A stretch of DNA of 64,000 nucleotides from Microbacterium sp. MYb72 (GTDB lineage: Bacteria; Actinomycetota; Actinomycetes; Actinomycetales; Microbacteriaceae), in contig NZ_PCOT01000011.1 in NCBI RefSeq assembly GCF_002979415.1, positions 23,368 through 87,367 of the forward strand. Direction: 5' to 3'. The notes under the pieces were generated by a model. The model had not been told where the DNA came from. It searched no databases and worked only from the letters and a program-made list of their open reading frames with translations. The position numbers were made by a program, and so were the translations under genes. Each line of letters begins with the position of its first letter. The first letter of the stretch is position 1. Positions 25,194 through 35,972 of the stretch are shown here, piece after piece.

Positions 25194-27782
25194 ATGCCCC
25201 AACAGAATCGCACGGTGAAGAGCGTGCTCGGCGGCCTTCTCGGGCTCGTCGGACTCAGCGTCGTAGCCGGCCTCCTCGTCACGGCCAGCGCCACCCCCGT
25301 CCTCGCAATGACGGGCATCACCGGTTCCAAGGCCCTCACCCTCTTCGAGGAGCTCCCCGAGAACCTCAAGGTCAACGCCCCCATGGAGCAGTCGACCATC
25401 TACGCCAAGGGCACCGACGGCAACCCGGTCGCGCTCGCGTCGTTCTACGACCAGAACCGCATCCCGGTCTCGTACGACCAGGTCGCTCCGGTGATGTACG
25501 ACGCCATGCTCGCCAGTGAGGACAAGAACTTCTACTCCCACGGCGGAGTGAACCTCGGAGCGACCATCAAGGCCGCCTTCGGAAACGTCACCGGCTCGAC
25601 TGATCGCGGCGCGTCGACGATCACTCAGCAGTACGTGAAGAACGTGCAGATCCAGGAGTGCGAGCAGAAGGTCGACACCGCTGCGAAGGACTACGACGAC
25701 CAGATCAACCAGTGCTGGCTGAACTACGCGGTCGCCACGGGCAGCGACGGAATCGAGCGCAAGCTGCGCGAGATGCGCTACGCCCTCCAGATCGAGAAGG
25801 ACTACTCGAAGAACGACATCCTGCTCGGCTACCTGAACATCTCCAGCTTCGGCGGCCGCGTCTACGGCATCGAGGCCGCCGCGAACCGCTACTTCTCGAC
25901 GACCGCGGCGAACCTGACCATCGCCCAGGCCGCCACCATCGCCGGAATGGTGCAGGCTCCCAACACCTATCGCATCGACCTCCCCGGAGGCACCTACACC
26001 ACCAAGGACGGCGTCGCGCACAACAGCGCTGAAGACGGCTACAAGGACACCCTGACCCGTCGCAACTACGTTCTCGAGCGCATGCTCATCGATGGGAAGA
26101 TCACGCAGGCGCAGCACGACGAGGCCAAGGCCACGCCGATCACCCCTGTGCTCCACGACGCCACGCAGGGATGCGCCACGGCTGGCGACAACGCGTACTT
26201 CTGCCAGTACGTGAAGTCGGTCGTCGAGAGCGACAAGGCCTTCGGGGACTCCCCCGAGGACCGTCGCGCCAACCTGCGCCGCGGTGGACTGCAGATCTAC
26301 ACGACACTCGATCTGAGCGTGCAGAACCCGGCGATCGAGGCCGTGAAGTCGCGTGTCCCTCAGTCGATGCCCGGCATCCTCGTGGGCGGAACCGGCGTAT
26401 CGATCGAGACGAGCACCGGCCGTATCATCGCCATGGCCCAGAACACTGCGTTCAACGAGTCGGCGACGGCCAACCTCGCCGCCGGCGAGTCCTCTCAGGT
26501 CTTCGCAGCAGACCGTGCGCACGGTGGCAGCACCTACGGATTCGAGACCGGATCGACGTACAAGCTCTTCACCCTGCTCGACTGGCTCAACAAGGGCCAC
26601 TCCGTGAACCAGGTGCTGGACGGCCGCTTGAAGACCTTCACGCCCTTCACGGCGTGCGGAGACAAGATCACGAACAACACGAAGATCAACAACTTCGGCA
26701 ACGGCGGCGGCTCGGTCAGCAGTGTGGCCCGCTTCACCGCCCAGTCGCTCAACACCGGATTCCTCGCCATGGCGCAGCAGCTCGACCTGTGCGACATCAA
26801 CGAGGTCGCCAAGAGCCTCGGAGTCCACTACGGCAACGGCGACGACATCACGGTCGGCGGCACCGACGTCAACCAGGCCCCCAACTCTCCCTTCGCATCG
26901 GTGCTCGGCTCCAAGAGCGTCGCCCCCCTGCAGATGGCCGGCGCATACGCGGCGGTCGCCAACAACGGCATCTTCTGCGAGCCCAAGGCCATCGACAGGG
27001 TGGTGGGTCAGGACGGCCAGGACAAGGCGATCCCCGAGACCAAGTGCACGCAGGTGCTCACTCCCGAAGTGGCTGCGACCGCAGCATTCGCTCTCGCCGG
27101 CGTCATGAACGGCGGAACCGGTGGCAACGCGAGGCCGAATGACGGCATCCCCGTGATCGGAAAGACCGGTACGGCCGAGAAGTCGCACACCATGCTCGCG
27201 GAGTCGAGCACGAAGGTCGCGACGGTCGTCTGGGTCGGAAACATCGACGGCCGCGAGACGCTCAACAACTTCCGGGCCAACGGCACGCGACTCGGTGACA
27301 TCCGCTACGGGATGGCGAAGGCCATCCAGACCGCGGCCAACGCGGTGTACGGAGGCGACGCCTTCCCGAAGCCCGACACCAAGCTCACCCGTCAGGTGCA
27401 GAGCGACGTCCCGAACGTCGTGGGCAAGTCGATCGAGGAGGCCACGGCGATCCTCGATGAGGCAGGGTTCACCGCCACGGTCAGCTCTCCCGTCGACAGC
27501 GATCTGCCTGCGAACGTCGTCGCCGCTCAGAGCCCTTCGGGCCAGGCCGCGACGGGCACCACCATCACGCTCTCCCCGAGCAACGGGCAGGGCGCGACCG
27601 TGCCTGCTGCGGTGATCGGGCAGTCGAGATCGGATGCGCAGAACACACTGTTCGGCGCAGGTTTCAGCGCCGTGGCGTTCGACAACACCTGCAACCCGCC
27701 CAACGCGAAGGTGACGAGCACCAACCCCGCAGCGGGCACCGCGGCGAACAAGAGCGCGACGATCCAGGTCTCGTGCCAGTGA
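25194..27782 (+). CDS. ponA: Bifunctional penicillin-binding protein with PASTA domains
   Basis: Class A PBP, 862 residues: N-terminal membrane anchor, GT51 glycosyltransferase (ASEDKNFYSHGGVN with the catalytic Glu, RGASTITQQYVKN), then transpeptidase with SxxK in GSTYKLF, SLNTGF and KTGTAEKS. Two C-terminal PASTA domains start at VPNVVGKSIEEATAILDEAG and VPAAVIGQSRSDAQNTLFGAG, as in mycobacterial PonA2. It builds and cross-links peptidoglycan. Start ATG 25194. The metallophosphoesterase gene overlaps its end, as with Rv3682-Rv3683. Confidence 0.95.
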   Translation: MPQQNRTVKSVLGGLLGLVGLSVVAGLLVTASATPVLAMTGITGSKALTLFEELPENLKVNAPMEQSTIYAKGTDGNPVALASFYDQNRIPVSYDQVAPVMYDAMLASEDKNFYSHGGVNLGATIKAAFGNVTGSTDRGASTITQQYVKNVQIQECEQKVDTAAKDYDDQINQCWLNYAVATGSDGIERKLREMRYALQIEKDYSKNDILLGYLNISSFGGRVYGIEAAANRYFSTTAANLTIAQAATIAGMVQAPNTYRIDLPGGTYTTKDGVAHNSAEDGYKDTLTRRNYVLERMLIDGKITQAQHDEAKATPITPVLHDATQGCATAGDNAYFCQYVKSVVESDKAFGDSPEDRRANLRRGGLQIYTTLDLSVQNPAIEAVKSRVPQSMPGILVGGTGVSIETSTGRIIAMAQNTAFNESATANLAAGESSQVFAADRAHGGSTYGFETGSTYKLFTLLDWLNKGHSVNQVLDGRLKTFTPFTACGDKITNNTKINNFGNGGGSVSSVARFTAQSLNTGFLAMAQQLDLCDINEVAKSLGVHYGNGDDITVGGTDVNQAPNSPFASVLGSKSVAPLQMAGAYAAVANNGIFCEPKAIDRVVGQDGQDKAIPETKCTQVLTPEVAATAAFALAGVMNGGTGGNARPNDGIPVIGKTGTAEKSHTMLAESSTKVATVVWVGNIDGRETLNNFRANGTRLGDIRYGMAKAIQTAANAVYGGDAFPKPDTKLTRQVQSDVPNVVGKSIEEATAILDEAGFTATVSSPVDSDLPANVVAAQSPSGQAATGTTITLSPSNGQGATVPAAVIGQSRSDAQNTLFGAGFSAVAFDNTCNPPNAKVTSTNPAAGTAANKSATIQVSCQ

Positions 27783-28720
27783 CGTCATCTCGCACGGTCC
27801 ACCCGGCCCTCATCGCGCTCGGCGCGGTGGGGGCCGCTGGCGCTGCCGCCGCGGTCTGGGGCATCGGCATCGAGCGCTACCTCTTCACGGTGCGGGAGGC
27901 GACGGCATCCGCGCTCGCTCCGGGCTCCGCTCCGCTGCGCGTGCTGCACATCTCCGATGCGCACATGGCGCCCTGGCAGCACCGCAAGCAGGACTGGCTG
28001 GCGTCCCTCGCCCAGTTGAAGCCCGACCTCATCGTGAACACGGGCGACAATCTCGGGCACCGGGACGGACTCGATGGCATCCGCCGTGCGTTCGAGCCGT
28101 TCGCGGGCATCCCCGGCGTCTTCGTGCACGGGTCGAACGACGTGACGGAACCCTCTCCGCGCAATCCGTTCCGCTACTTCATGGGCCCCTCGAAGAAGCA
28201 CCAGAAGTCGCCGCTGCTCGACACCGCGGCGATGGACCGCTTCTTCACCGACGAGCTCGGCTGGACCGACCTGAACAACGCCGCCGCACGCCTGACCGTC
28301 GCCGGTGAGACCGTCGACCTCTTCGGCGTGAGCGACGCGCACCGCGACTGGGACCGCCTCGATGTGCTCCCCGACGCGATCGGCGCCCTCGGCCCGAGGG
28401 ATGCCGGAACTTCGGTTCTCGGTGTGACCCACGCGCCCTACCAGCGCGTGCTCAACGGCTTCACCGACCTCGGCGCCGATGCGATCTTCGGCGGACACAC
28501 GCACGGCGGTCAGGTGTGCCTCCCCGGCTTCGGCGCGCTGGTCGCGAACTGCGACATCCCGCTGAAGCAGGCGAAGGGCCTGAGCACGTGGACGCACGAC
28601 CACCGCACCGTGCCGCTGAACGTCAGCGCCGGCTGCGGCCACTCGATCTACGCCCCCGTGCGCTTCGCGTGCCGTCCTGAGGCGACGCTGCTGACGCTGA
28701 CGGCTCGTCAAGGCGCGTGA
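27779..28720 (+). CDS. Membrane-anchored metallophosphoesterase
   Basis: 313 residues with one N-terminal membrane segment (HPALIALGAVGAAGAAAAVW) and a calcineurin-like phosphoesterase domain: HISDAHMAPW, NTGDNLGH, GSNDV, and GGHTHGGQVCLP with the metal-binding His pair. Substrate unknown; homologues next to ponA are thought to act on envelope components. The GTG at 27779 overlaps the ponA stop as GTGA; a GTG six bases earlier (27773) is an equal alternative. Confidence 0.9.
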   Translation: MTSSRTVHPALIALGAVGAAGAAAAVWGIGIERYLFTVREATASALAPGSAPLRVLHISDAHMAPWQHRKQDWLASLAQLKPDLIVNTGDNLGHRDGLDGIRRAFEPFAGIPGVFVHGSNDVTEPSPRNPFRYFMGPSKKHQKSPLLDTAAMDRFFTDELGWTDLNNAAARLTVAGETVDLFGVSDAHRDWDRLDVLPDAIGALGPRDAGTSVLGVTHAPYQRVLNGFTDLGADAIFGGHTHGGQVCLPGFGALVANCDIPLKQAKGLSTWTHDHRTVPLNVSAGCGHSIYAPVRFACRPEATLLTLTARQGA

Positions 28721-28811
28721 ACGCAGGGCATGTCACGATCCACCCCGTCGATTCGATCGCCCCGATTCGCCGTTTCCGCTCCTTCTCTTGTAGACTCGGA
28801 GGGTTGCAAAA

Positions 28812-28889
<78 letters not shown>

Positions 28890-28897
28890 TAACACCG

Positions 28898-28925
28898 GAA
28901 GGCCGCCCTCAGGGGCGGCCTTCTC
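28898..28925 (+). terminator. Terminator of tRNA-Pro
   Basis: Perfect 11-bp stem GAAGGCCGCCC (28898-28908) with 28913-28923, loop TCAG, followed by TCTGT. Confidence 0.8.
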
Positions 28926-28955
28926 TGTACGGCACACACGCGAGGGGGAACGCAC

Positions 28956-29420
28956 GTGAGTACACGACGGCGCCGCATCGCGCGCATCACGACCCTCGTG
29001 ATCGGCATCCCCTTCCTCGCCCTCATCGGGTTCCTTGCGCTCACTCCCCGCCGTGTGGAGCAGTCGATCCCGAACGTGCTCGACCTGATCCTCGGCGCCG
29101 TCCACCGGCTGGGCTGGACCTCGCTCGACTTCACGACCCTCGAGGTCGCAGCCAACGTCTTGGTGTTCATCCCCGTGGGGATCGTCGCCTACGTGTTCCT
29201 CCCCCGCCGCGCGCGCTGGCTCGCGCTCGCCGTCGGCCCCGCAGCATCCATCGCCATCGAGCTCACACAGCTCCTCGCCCTGCCGAACCGCGACCCGTCG
29301 ATCAACGACGTCATTGCGAACTCGATCGGCGCCACGATCGGCGTCGCGCTCTGCCTGCTGAGCAGCTGGGCGTTCCCGTCACGCGTCTCCGCGCGTCCGT
29401 CTACCCTGGAAGCATCATGA
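28956..29420 (+). CDS. VanZ family membrane protein
   Basis: 154 residues with about four hydrophobic segments and the VanZ-type pattern FTTLEVAANVLVFIPVGIVA ... ELTQLLALPNRDPSINDVIANSIGA. VanZ proteins give low-level teicoplanin resistance in the type member; most chromosomal homologues have no known role. GTG start at 28956, nine bases after GAGGGGG. It overlaps the following HAD gene by ATGA. Confidence 0.9.
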   Translation: MSTRRRRIARITTLVIGIPFLALIGFLALTPRRVEQSIPNVLDLILGAVHRLGWTSLDFTTLEVAANVLVFIPVGIVAYVFLPRRARWLALAVGPAASIAIELTQLLALPNRDPSINDVIANSIGATIGVALCLLSSWAFPSRVSARPSTLEAS

Positions 29421-30172
29421 CCTCGCCTGCCCTCGTCGCCTTCGACCTCGATGACACGCTCGCACCGTCGAAGGGCGCCATCAGCCCTCGCATCGCCGAC
29501 CTCCTTCTCGCGCTGCTGCGCCGCGTCGACGTCGCCATCATCTCCGGCGGCAACGAGGAGCAGTTCCGCAGCCAGGTGATCGCACAGCTGGTCGATGCGG
29601 ATGCCGCCGACCTTGCGCGCCTGCACCTGCTGCCCACGTGCGGCACCCGCTACCTGCGCTACGACGGCACCGGCTTCGCCGCCGCCTACGCGCACGACCT
29701 CACCGACGACGAGAAGTCCGCCGCGCTGACGGCGCTGCGCGAGGAGGCCGAACGGCTGAACCTGTGGGAGCCGGAGCCGTGGGGCGAGATCCTGGAGGAC
29801 CGCGGCTCGCAGATCACCTTCTCCGCCCTCGGGCAGAAGGCTCCGAGCGACGCCAAGCACGACTGGGACCCCAGCGGCGCGAAGCGCCTCGCCCTGCGCG
29901 ACGCCGTGGCCGCCCGCCTGCCCGGACTCGAGGTGCGCGCCGGCGGCTCGACCTCGATCGACATCACCCGCGCAGGCATCGACAAGGCCTACGGGATGCT
30001 GCAGCTCGTCGAGCACACCGGCATCCCCCTGTCCGCCATGCTCTTCTACGGCGACCGTCTCGACGAGGGCGGCAACGACTACCCCGTGCTGGCCCTCGGC
30101 GTGCCGTCCGTGGCCGTCGACGGCTGGGAGGACACGGCCGACAAGCTCGACGCGCTGCTGCCGACGCTCTGA
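29417..30172 (+). CDS. HAD superfamily IIB hydrolase (phosphomannomutase/phosphatase-like)
   Basis: 251-residue HAD phosphatase. Motif I is AFDLDDTLAPSK, motif II IISGGN, and the C-terminal Lys and Asp motifs lie in GIDKAYG and FYGDRLDEGGNDYPV. The C2B-type cap between residues 80 and 180 and the ending resemble eukaryotic-type phosphomannomutase and sucrose-phosphatase-like HADs. The substrate cannot be read from sequence. It is translationally coupled to the VanZ gene. Confidence 0.88.
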   Translation: MTSPALVAFDLDDTLAPSKGAISPRIADLLLALLRRVDVAIISGGNEEQFRSQVIAQLVDADAADLARLHLLPTCGTRYLRYDGTGFAAAYAHDLTDDEKSAALTALREEAERLNLWEPEPWGEILEDRGSQITFSALGQKAPSDAKHDWDPSGAKRLALRDAVAARLPGLEVRAGGSTSIDITRAGIDKAYGMLQLVEHTGIPLSAMLFYGDRLDEGGNDYPVLALGVPSVAVDGWEDTADKLDALLPTL

Positions 30173-30232
30173 GGACGAGCGTCGGCAACAGCGCGTGTCA
30201 TCTCGCGCCGTTCGCTCGACGACCGGTGACGG

Positions 30233-31492
30233 TCAGCGAGCGTTCGCCTCGACGGCTGCGCGGGAGACGGGGACCAGGCGGGTGAGCTGCGTGACGTGCG
30301 CGGGCTCCAGCTCCGCGAGCGACGAGACGCCGAGCAGCCGCATGGTCCGCTCGATCTCGCTGCGCAGAATCGCGATCGTGCGATCGACACCGGCGCGACC
30401 GCCCGCCATCAGACCGTAGAGGTAGGCGCGCCCGACGAGCGTGAAGTCGGCCCCCAGCGCCACGGAAGCCACGATGTCGGCGCCGTTCATGATGCCGGTG
30501 TCGATCATGACCGTGAAGTCGTCGCCCACGGCCTCGCGCACCGACGGCAGCAGGTGGAACGGGATCGGCGCGCGATCGAGCTGGCGACCGCCGTGGTTCG
30601 AGAGCACGATGCCGTCGACGCCCGCATCCTTCAGCCGCACGGAGTCCTCGACGTTCTGCACGCCCTTGATGACGATCCGGCCGGGCCACAGGTCGCGGAT
30701 CACGGCGAGGTCTTCGTAGCTGATCGTCGGGTCCATCGCCGCGTCCAGCAGCTCGCCGACGGTGCCGCCCGTGGTGCTGAGCGAGGCGAACTCGAGCTTG
30801 GGGGTAGTGAGGAAGTCGTACCACCACCACGGACGCGGAATCGCGTTGACGATGGTGCCGAGGGTCAGCTGCGGCGGAATGCTGAAGCCGTTGCGCTTGT
30901 CACGCAGACGAGCGCCCGCGACAGGGGTGTCGACCGTGAAGTGCAGGGTGTCGAAGCCGGCTGCCGCGGCCCGGCGCGTGAGCTCGTAGGAGATCTCGTG
31001 GTCGCGCATCACGTACAACTGGAACCAGTTGCGCCCGTGCGGATTCGCCGCCATGACGCCCTCGATCGACGTCGTGCCGAGGGTCGACAGCGTGAACGGG
31101 ATGCCCGCCGCGGCAGCCGCACCCGCGCCCGCGATCTCGCCCTCGGTCTGCATCAGACGCGTGAACCCGGTCGGCGCGATGCCGAAGGGAAGCGCCGAGG
31201 GGCCGCCGAGGATGTCGACGGACGTGTCGACGTCGGGTGCGGGACGAAGGATGCCGGGGTGGAACTCGACGTCCTGGAAAGCCTGGCGCGCGCGGGAGAG
31301 CGACAGCTCCCCCTCCGCCGCGCCGTCCGTGTAGTCGAAGGCGGCCTTGGGTGTGCGCCGCTTCGCGATCGTGCGCAGATCGTCGATGGTGAGCGCGGCG
31401 TCGAGCCGCCGTTTCTTCCCGTTCAGCTCGGGTTTCTTGAACTTCATCAGTTCGAGCAGTTCCACGGGGTTGGGGATCTGGCGCTGGACCAT
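30233..31492 (-). CDS. lldD: FMN-dependent L-lactate dehydrogenase
   Basis: Alpha-hydroxy-acid oxidizing flavoprotein, 419 residues, converting L-lactate to pyruvate with electrons passed to quinone. The FMN/active-site segments are seen in [15 protein letters not shown], the catalytic His in [14 protein letters not shown], and the phosphate-binding region in [20 protein letters not shown] followed by [13 protein letters not shown]. The ATG at 31492 starts the conserved [20 protein letters not shown]; the region before it is the end of lldR. It is 22 bases downstream of a FadR-type regulator, which argues for lactate rather than another hydroxy acid. Confidence 0.9.
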   Translation of the reverse strand: MVQRQIPNPVELLELMKFKKPELNGKKRRLDAALTIDDLRTIAKRRTPKAAFDYTDGAAEGELSLSRARQAFQDVEFHPGILRPAPDVDTSVDILGGPSALPFGIAPTGFTRLMQTEGEIAGAGAAAAAGIPFTLSTLGTTSIEGVMAANPHGRNWFQLYVMRDHEISYELTRRAAAAGFDTLHFTVDTPVAGARLRDKRNGFSIPPQLTLGTIVNAIPRPWWWYDFLTTPKLEFASLSTTGGTVGELLDAAMDPTISYEDLAVIRDLWPGRIVIKGVQNVEDSVRLKDAGVDGIVLSNHGGRQLDRAPIPFHLLPSVREAVGDDFTVMIDTGIMNGADIVASVALGADFTLVGRAYLYGLMAGGRAGVDRTIAILRSEIERTMRLLGVSSLAELEPAHVTQLTRLVPVSRAAVEANAR

Positions 31493-31514
31493 GGTGCTCC
31501 TTCGGTCGGGGGCC

Positions 31515-32213
31515 TCAGCGGCCCAGAACGTGTTCGTAGTAGCCGGTGATGTGCGCGTGCACCAGGGCGCGGGCGGCATCCGCCTCTCCCCCGTCGATCG
31601 CTTTCACGATCGCGCGGTGCTCGGCGCGCAGCCGGTCGGCCATCGCGCTCCACTCGCCGATGGATGCCGACCCCTCCAGCACGTACGACTCGATCGACGT
31701 GCGGAGTCCGGCCATCATGGCGGCGATCACGGAGTTCCCGCTCGCCTCGGCGAGGGCGAGGTGCAGCTGTGCGTCGAGGGCGAGGAACTCCTCGGCGGTG
31801 AGGCCGTCGGCATCCATCGCCTCGAGCACGCGGTGCGCGGCCTCCGTGTCACGGTCGGGCGCAGCGGCGAGTGCCGTGACGACCGCAGCCTCCAGCACGA
31901 GTCGCGTCTGCACGACATCGTCGATCGGAAAGCCGTGGGCGGCCACCTGCAGCCTCAGCAGCGTCGACAGTCCGCCGGACGGCGTGGCGATGACGATCGC
32001 CCCGGACTGAGGCCCGGAGCCCGTCGCCGTGCGGATCAGCCCCATGACCTCCAGCACCCGCAGCGCTTCGCGGACGCTGGATCGGCCGACGCCGAGATCT
32101 GCGGAGAGATCCCGCTCCGACGCGAGGCGGTCGCCGGGGCCGAGTCGACCGTCGAGGAGGCCGCGCTCGATGTGCTCCAGCACGAGGCGCCAGGCGCGCG
32201 GCTGCTCCGGCAT
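31515..32213 (-). CDS. GntR-family (FadR type) regulator, probable LldR
   Basis: 232-residue transcription factor: N-terminal winged helix ([34 protein letters not shown]) and a C-terminal all-helical FCD ligand domain with the metal-binding His residues in [15 protein letters not shown] and [12 protein letters not shown]. As the gene directly before lldD, it most likely senses lactate. Two FadR-type palindromes lie 22-60 bases upstream of its start and would allow it to control itself and lldD together. Confidence 0.88.
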   Translation of the reverse strand: MPEQPRAWRLVLEHIERGLLDGRLGPGDRLASERDLSADLGVGRSSVREALRVLEVMGLIRTATGSGPQSGAIVIATPSGGLSTLLRLQVAAHGFPIDDVVQTRLVLEAAVVTALAAAPDRDTEAAHRVLEAMDADGLTAEEFLALDAQLHLALAEASGNSVIAAMMAGLRTSIESYVLEGSASIGEWSAMADRLRAEHRAIVKAIDGGEADAARALVHAHITGYYEHVLGR

Positions 32214-32234
32214 CCGTCCTCCCGAGGTCGAGTG

Positions 32235-32271
32235 TGTGGTCTGACCACAGTATCCCGTGTGGTCAGACCAC
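32235..32271. promoter_or_regulatory. Paired FadR/LldR-type operators
   Basis: TGTGGTCTGACCACA at 32235-32249 and GTGGTCAGACCAC at 32259-32271 are both perfect palindromes around the TGGTCnGACCA core used by FadR-subfamily GntR regulators. Their centres are 23 bp apart, roughly two helical turns, so two dimers could bind on one face. They lie between the lldR start and the 32280 inverted repeat. Confidence 0.85.
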
Positions 32272-32279
32272 GCAAGCGA

Positions 32280-32367
32280 CGTTCATAACTCCTCAAAGAA
32301 CGCGCGAATCGTACGCTGTCGCCCCGTCGGGCGCAGGAGTGCTGCCGTCTATGAGGAGTTATGAACG
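32280..32367. repeat. 16-bp perfect inverted repeat with 56-bp spacer
   Basis: CGTTCATAACTCCTCA at 32280-32295 is repeated in inverse complement at 32352-32367. The arms are far less GC-rich than the surroundings and the spacer shows no gene. Left of it are the lldR operators; right of it is non-coding sequence up to tdk. It could be a remnant of a miniature mobile element, a recombination site or a palindromic regulatory unit. Confidence 0.7.
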
Positions 32368-32437
32368 CGAAGACGAGATCACGCGAGGACGGCGCCACCG
32401 AGGCGCACGATGCGGAACAGGGCAGAGCAGAGCGGGC

Positions 32438-32521
32438 GTCAGCCCAGGCATACACCCCGACAGCCCGGCATAGGCCCGCGTCGGCCCGGCATACGCCCGG
32501 GTCAGACGGCGTGGGCCTCGG
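32438..32521. repeat. 21-bp tandem repeat (three good copies, one degenerate)
   Basis: Units start at 32438, 32459, 32480 and 32501; the first three share the pattern G(T/A)C(A/G)GCCC(A/G)GCATA followed by a short C/G block. They sit in the 308-base stretch without a gene between lldR and tdk, just after the tdk stop on the minus strand. Both strands give short open frames across them (for instance a TRAYAG repeat on the minus strand) but these have no start signals and are not called as genes. Apart from these repeats, the inverted repeat and the operators, I see nothing else in 32214-32521. Confidence 0.65.
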
Positions 32522-33133
32522 TCAGCCCAGGCGTCCGCCGGACTCCTGGAGGTAGCAGGCGCCGCACAGCGACTCGTACGTCGTGACCTCGGGCGCGATC
32601 GCACCCTCGGCGCCCTCGTCGATCGCGACCTGATCGCCGTCGAACACGAAACGGCCGCCGACGACGCGGCCGTTGAACACCGCCTTGCGTCCGCAGCGGC
32701 AAATCGTCTTGAGCTCCTCCAGCGAGTGCGAGATCGCCAGCAGACGAGCAGAGCCGGGGAAGGCGTGCGTGAGGAAGTCGTTGCGGATGCCGTAGGCGAT
32801 CACCGGGATGCCGTCTTCGATCGCGATCCGGAACAGGTCGTCGATCTGCGCCGGCGTGAGGAACTGCGCCTCATCGACCAGGAGGCAGGCGATGTCCCTG
32901 TCGCGGTTGTGCGCGGCGAACAGGGCGCGGGCATCGTCGTCGGCGCCGACGAGGAAGTCGACCTCACGCGTCATGCCGAGGCGACTGGAGATCTCGGAGG
33001 CGCCCTTGGTGTCGATCGCCGGCTTCGCGAGCAGCACGTGCTGGCCGCGCTCCTCGTAGTTGTACGCGGCCTGGAGCAGCGAGGTGGACTTGCCCGAGTT
33101 CATCGCGCCGTAGCGGAAGTAGAGCTTCGCCAC
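32522..33133 (-). CDS. tdk: Thymidine kinase
   Basis: Salvage kinase for thymidine, 203 residues. P-loop YGAMNSGKST, the DEAQFLTPAQ Walker B-like motif, and four zinc-binding cysteines in CRCGRKAVFNGR and CGACYLQ. The GTG at 33133 gives the usual VAKLYFRYGAMNSG start; a longer upstream open frame runs into mqo. It lies 7 bases after the mqo stop on the same strand and may be co-transcribed with it. Confidence 0.94.
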   Translation of the reverse strand: MAKLYFRYGAMNSGKSTSLLQAAYNYEERGQHVLLAKPAIDTKGASEISSRLGMTREVDFLVGADDDARALFAAHNRDRDIACLLVDEAQFLTPAQIDDLFRIAIEDGIPVIAYGIRNDFLTHAFPGSARLLAISHSLEELKTICRCGRKAVFNGRVVGGRFVFDGDQVAIDEGAEGAIAPEVTTYESLCGACYLQESGGRLG

Positions 33134-33140
33134 GATGCGA

Positions 33141-34613
33141 TTACGCGTTGATGCCGAGGACCTCGGCGGTCGCCGCCGTGGACCTCTCGGCAGCGGCGGC
33201 ATCCTCGTTCAGCTTCTCGCCGAACGTCGGGATGAGGGCACGCAGCTCCGGCTCCCAGCTCGGGTACTCCTCGGGGAAGCACTTCTTGAGCAGGTCGAGC
33301 ATGATCGGCACGGCCGTGGACGCGCCGGGCGAAGCGCCGAGCAGACCCGCGATCGAGCCGTCCGCCGCGGAGACGACCTCGGTGCCGAACTGCAGGATCC
33401 CGCCCTTCTTGGCGTCCTTCTTCATCACCTGAGCGCGCTGACCGGCATCGATGAGGGTCCAGTCCTCGTCCTTCGCCGTCGGCATGAAGGTGCGGAGGCT
33501 CTCGACCTTCTTGCGGTGGTTCTTCAGCAGCTCACTCACCAGATACGTGATCAGGTCGGGATTCGCGAAGGCGACCCGCAGCATCGGCCAGAGGTTGTGC
33601 GTGCGCACCTGGGTGACGATGTCGAGCATCGAGCCCTGCTTGAGGAACTTGGGGCTGAAGGTCGCGAACGGGCCGAACATCAGGGAGGCCTCGCCGTCGA
33701 CGACACGCGTGTCGAGGTGCGGCACGGACATCGGCGGAGCGCCGACGGATGCCTGCGAATACACCTTCGCCTGGTGCTGCGCGACGATCTTCGGGTTGGA
33801 GGTCTTGAGGAACTGGCCGCCGATCGGGAAGACGCCGTAGCCCTTGATCTCGGGGATGCCGGAGCGCTGCAGCAGCTTGAGAGCCCAGCCGCCGGCGCCG
33901 ACGAAGACGAAGCGCGCCTTGATCTGGTTCGGGGTATGGCCGAGGGTGTTGCGGTAGCCGAGCAGCCAGCCGCCGTCCTTCTGCTTCTTCAGGCTCTTGA
34001 CCTCGTGGTTGAGACGCAGGTCGACGCCCGAGGCGGTGAGGTGATCGAAGAGCTGGTGGGTGAGCGCGCCGAAGTCGACGTCGGTGCCTGCGGGCACACG
34101 GGTCGCCGCGAACGGCTCGCCCTTGCGGCGCTGCTGCATGAGCAGGGGCGCCCACTTGTTGATGACCCGGGAGTCCTCGCTGTACTCGATGCCGTCGAAC
34201 AGCGGCTGCTTCTTGAGGACCTCGTACCGGTCCTTCAGGTACGCCACGTCCTTCTCGCCACGCACGAACGTCATGTGCGGGGTCGCGTTGATGAACGTCT
34301 TCGGCGCGTCCAGGACGCCCTTCTCGACGAGGGACGACCAGAACTGGCGGCTCTGCTGGAACTGCTCGTTGATCGAGACGGCCTTGGCCGGGTCGAGCGG
34401 CTGACCGGGCGTCTGCGGCATGTAGTTCAGCTCGCAGAGCGCCGCGTGACCGGTGCCGGCGTTGTTCCAGGGGTTGGACGACTCCTGCGCCACATCGGAG
34501 AGTCGCTCGAAGGCGACGATCTTCCAATCCGGCTGCAGCTGGTGCAGCAGGGTACCCAGGGTGGCGCTCATGATGCCACCACCGATCAAGACGACATCGA
34601 CGGTTTCGGTCAC
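33141..34613 (-). CDS. mqo: Malate:quinone oxidoreductase
   Basis: FAD-dependent membrane-associated malate dehydrogenase of the TCA cycle, 490 residues. The N-terminus DVVLIGGGIMSATLGTLLHQ is the FAD-binding dinucleotide fold; SSNPWNNAGTGHAALCELNY and GASPGASTAVPIMLDLLKKC are Mqo family motifs. It passes electrons from malate directly to quinone. GTG start at 34613. No promoter is obvious in the 87 bases before it. Confidence 0.96.
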   Translation of the reverse strand: MTETVDVVLIGGGIMSATLGTLLHQLQPDWKIVAFERLSDVAQESSNPWNNAGTGHAALCELNYMPQTPGQPLDPAKAVSINEQFQQSRQFWSSLVEKGVLDAPKTFINATPHMTFVRGEKDVAYLKDRYEVLKKQPLFDGIEYSEDSRVINKWAPLLMQQRRKGEPFAATRVPAGTDVDFGALTHQLFDHLTASGVDLRLNHEVKSLKKQKDGGWLLGYRNTLGHTPNQIKARFVFVGAGGWALKLLQRSGIPEIKGYGVFPIGGQFLKTSNPKIVAQHQAKVYSQASVGAPPMSVPHLDTRVVDGEASLMFGPFATFSPKFLKQGSMLDIVTQVRTHNLWPMLRVAFANPDLITYLVSELLKNHRKKVESLRTFMPTAKDEDWTLIDAGQRAQVMKKDAKKGGILQFGTEVVSAADGSIAGLLGASPGASTAVPIMLDLLKKCFPEEYPSWEPELRALIPTFGEKLNEDAAAAERSTAATAEVLGINA

Positions 34614-34700
34614 CAGAACAGTCTAGTTCGCGGGCACGACCCGGCTGACCACACGGACCGGCCGGTCAGACCGGATCCGCATGGCCAGGATGCTCTCGGG

Positions 34701-35855
<1,155 letters not shown>

Positions 35856-35972
35856 TCAGGGTTTCCGCGAGTCTACCGCGGCGGGGAACTCGCCCAGGTC
35901 GTCGTGGCGGTTTTCACACCGTCGATGTCAGGATGCCGACGGCCCGGCGATTGCGTGCGAGCGAGCGGCGTC

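Noticed and set aside
25167..27788. 873-codon open frame on the minus strand
   Set aside because: Antisense to ponA, whose catalytic motifs are all intact; a shadow.
32438..32521. CRISPR array
   Set aside because: Units are directly adjacent without unique spacers, and no cas gene is present; it is a plain tandem repeat.
32359..32604. Small repeat protein (TRAYAG repeats) on the minus strand or its plus-strand counterpart
   Set aside because: Overlaps the tdk 3' end, no ribosome site, and the repeat explains the open frame.
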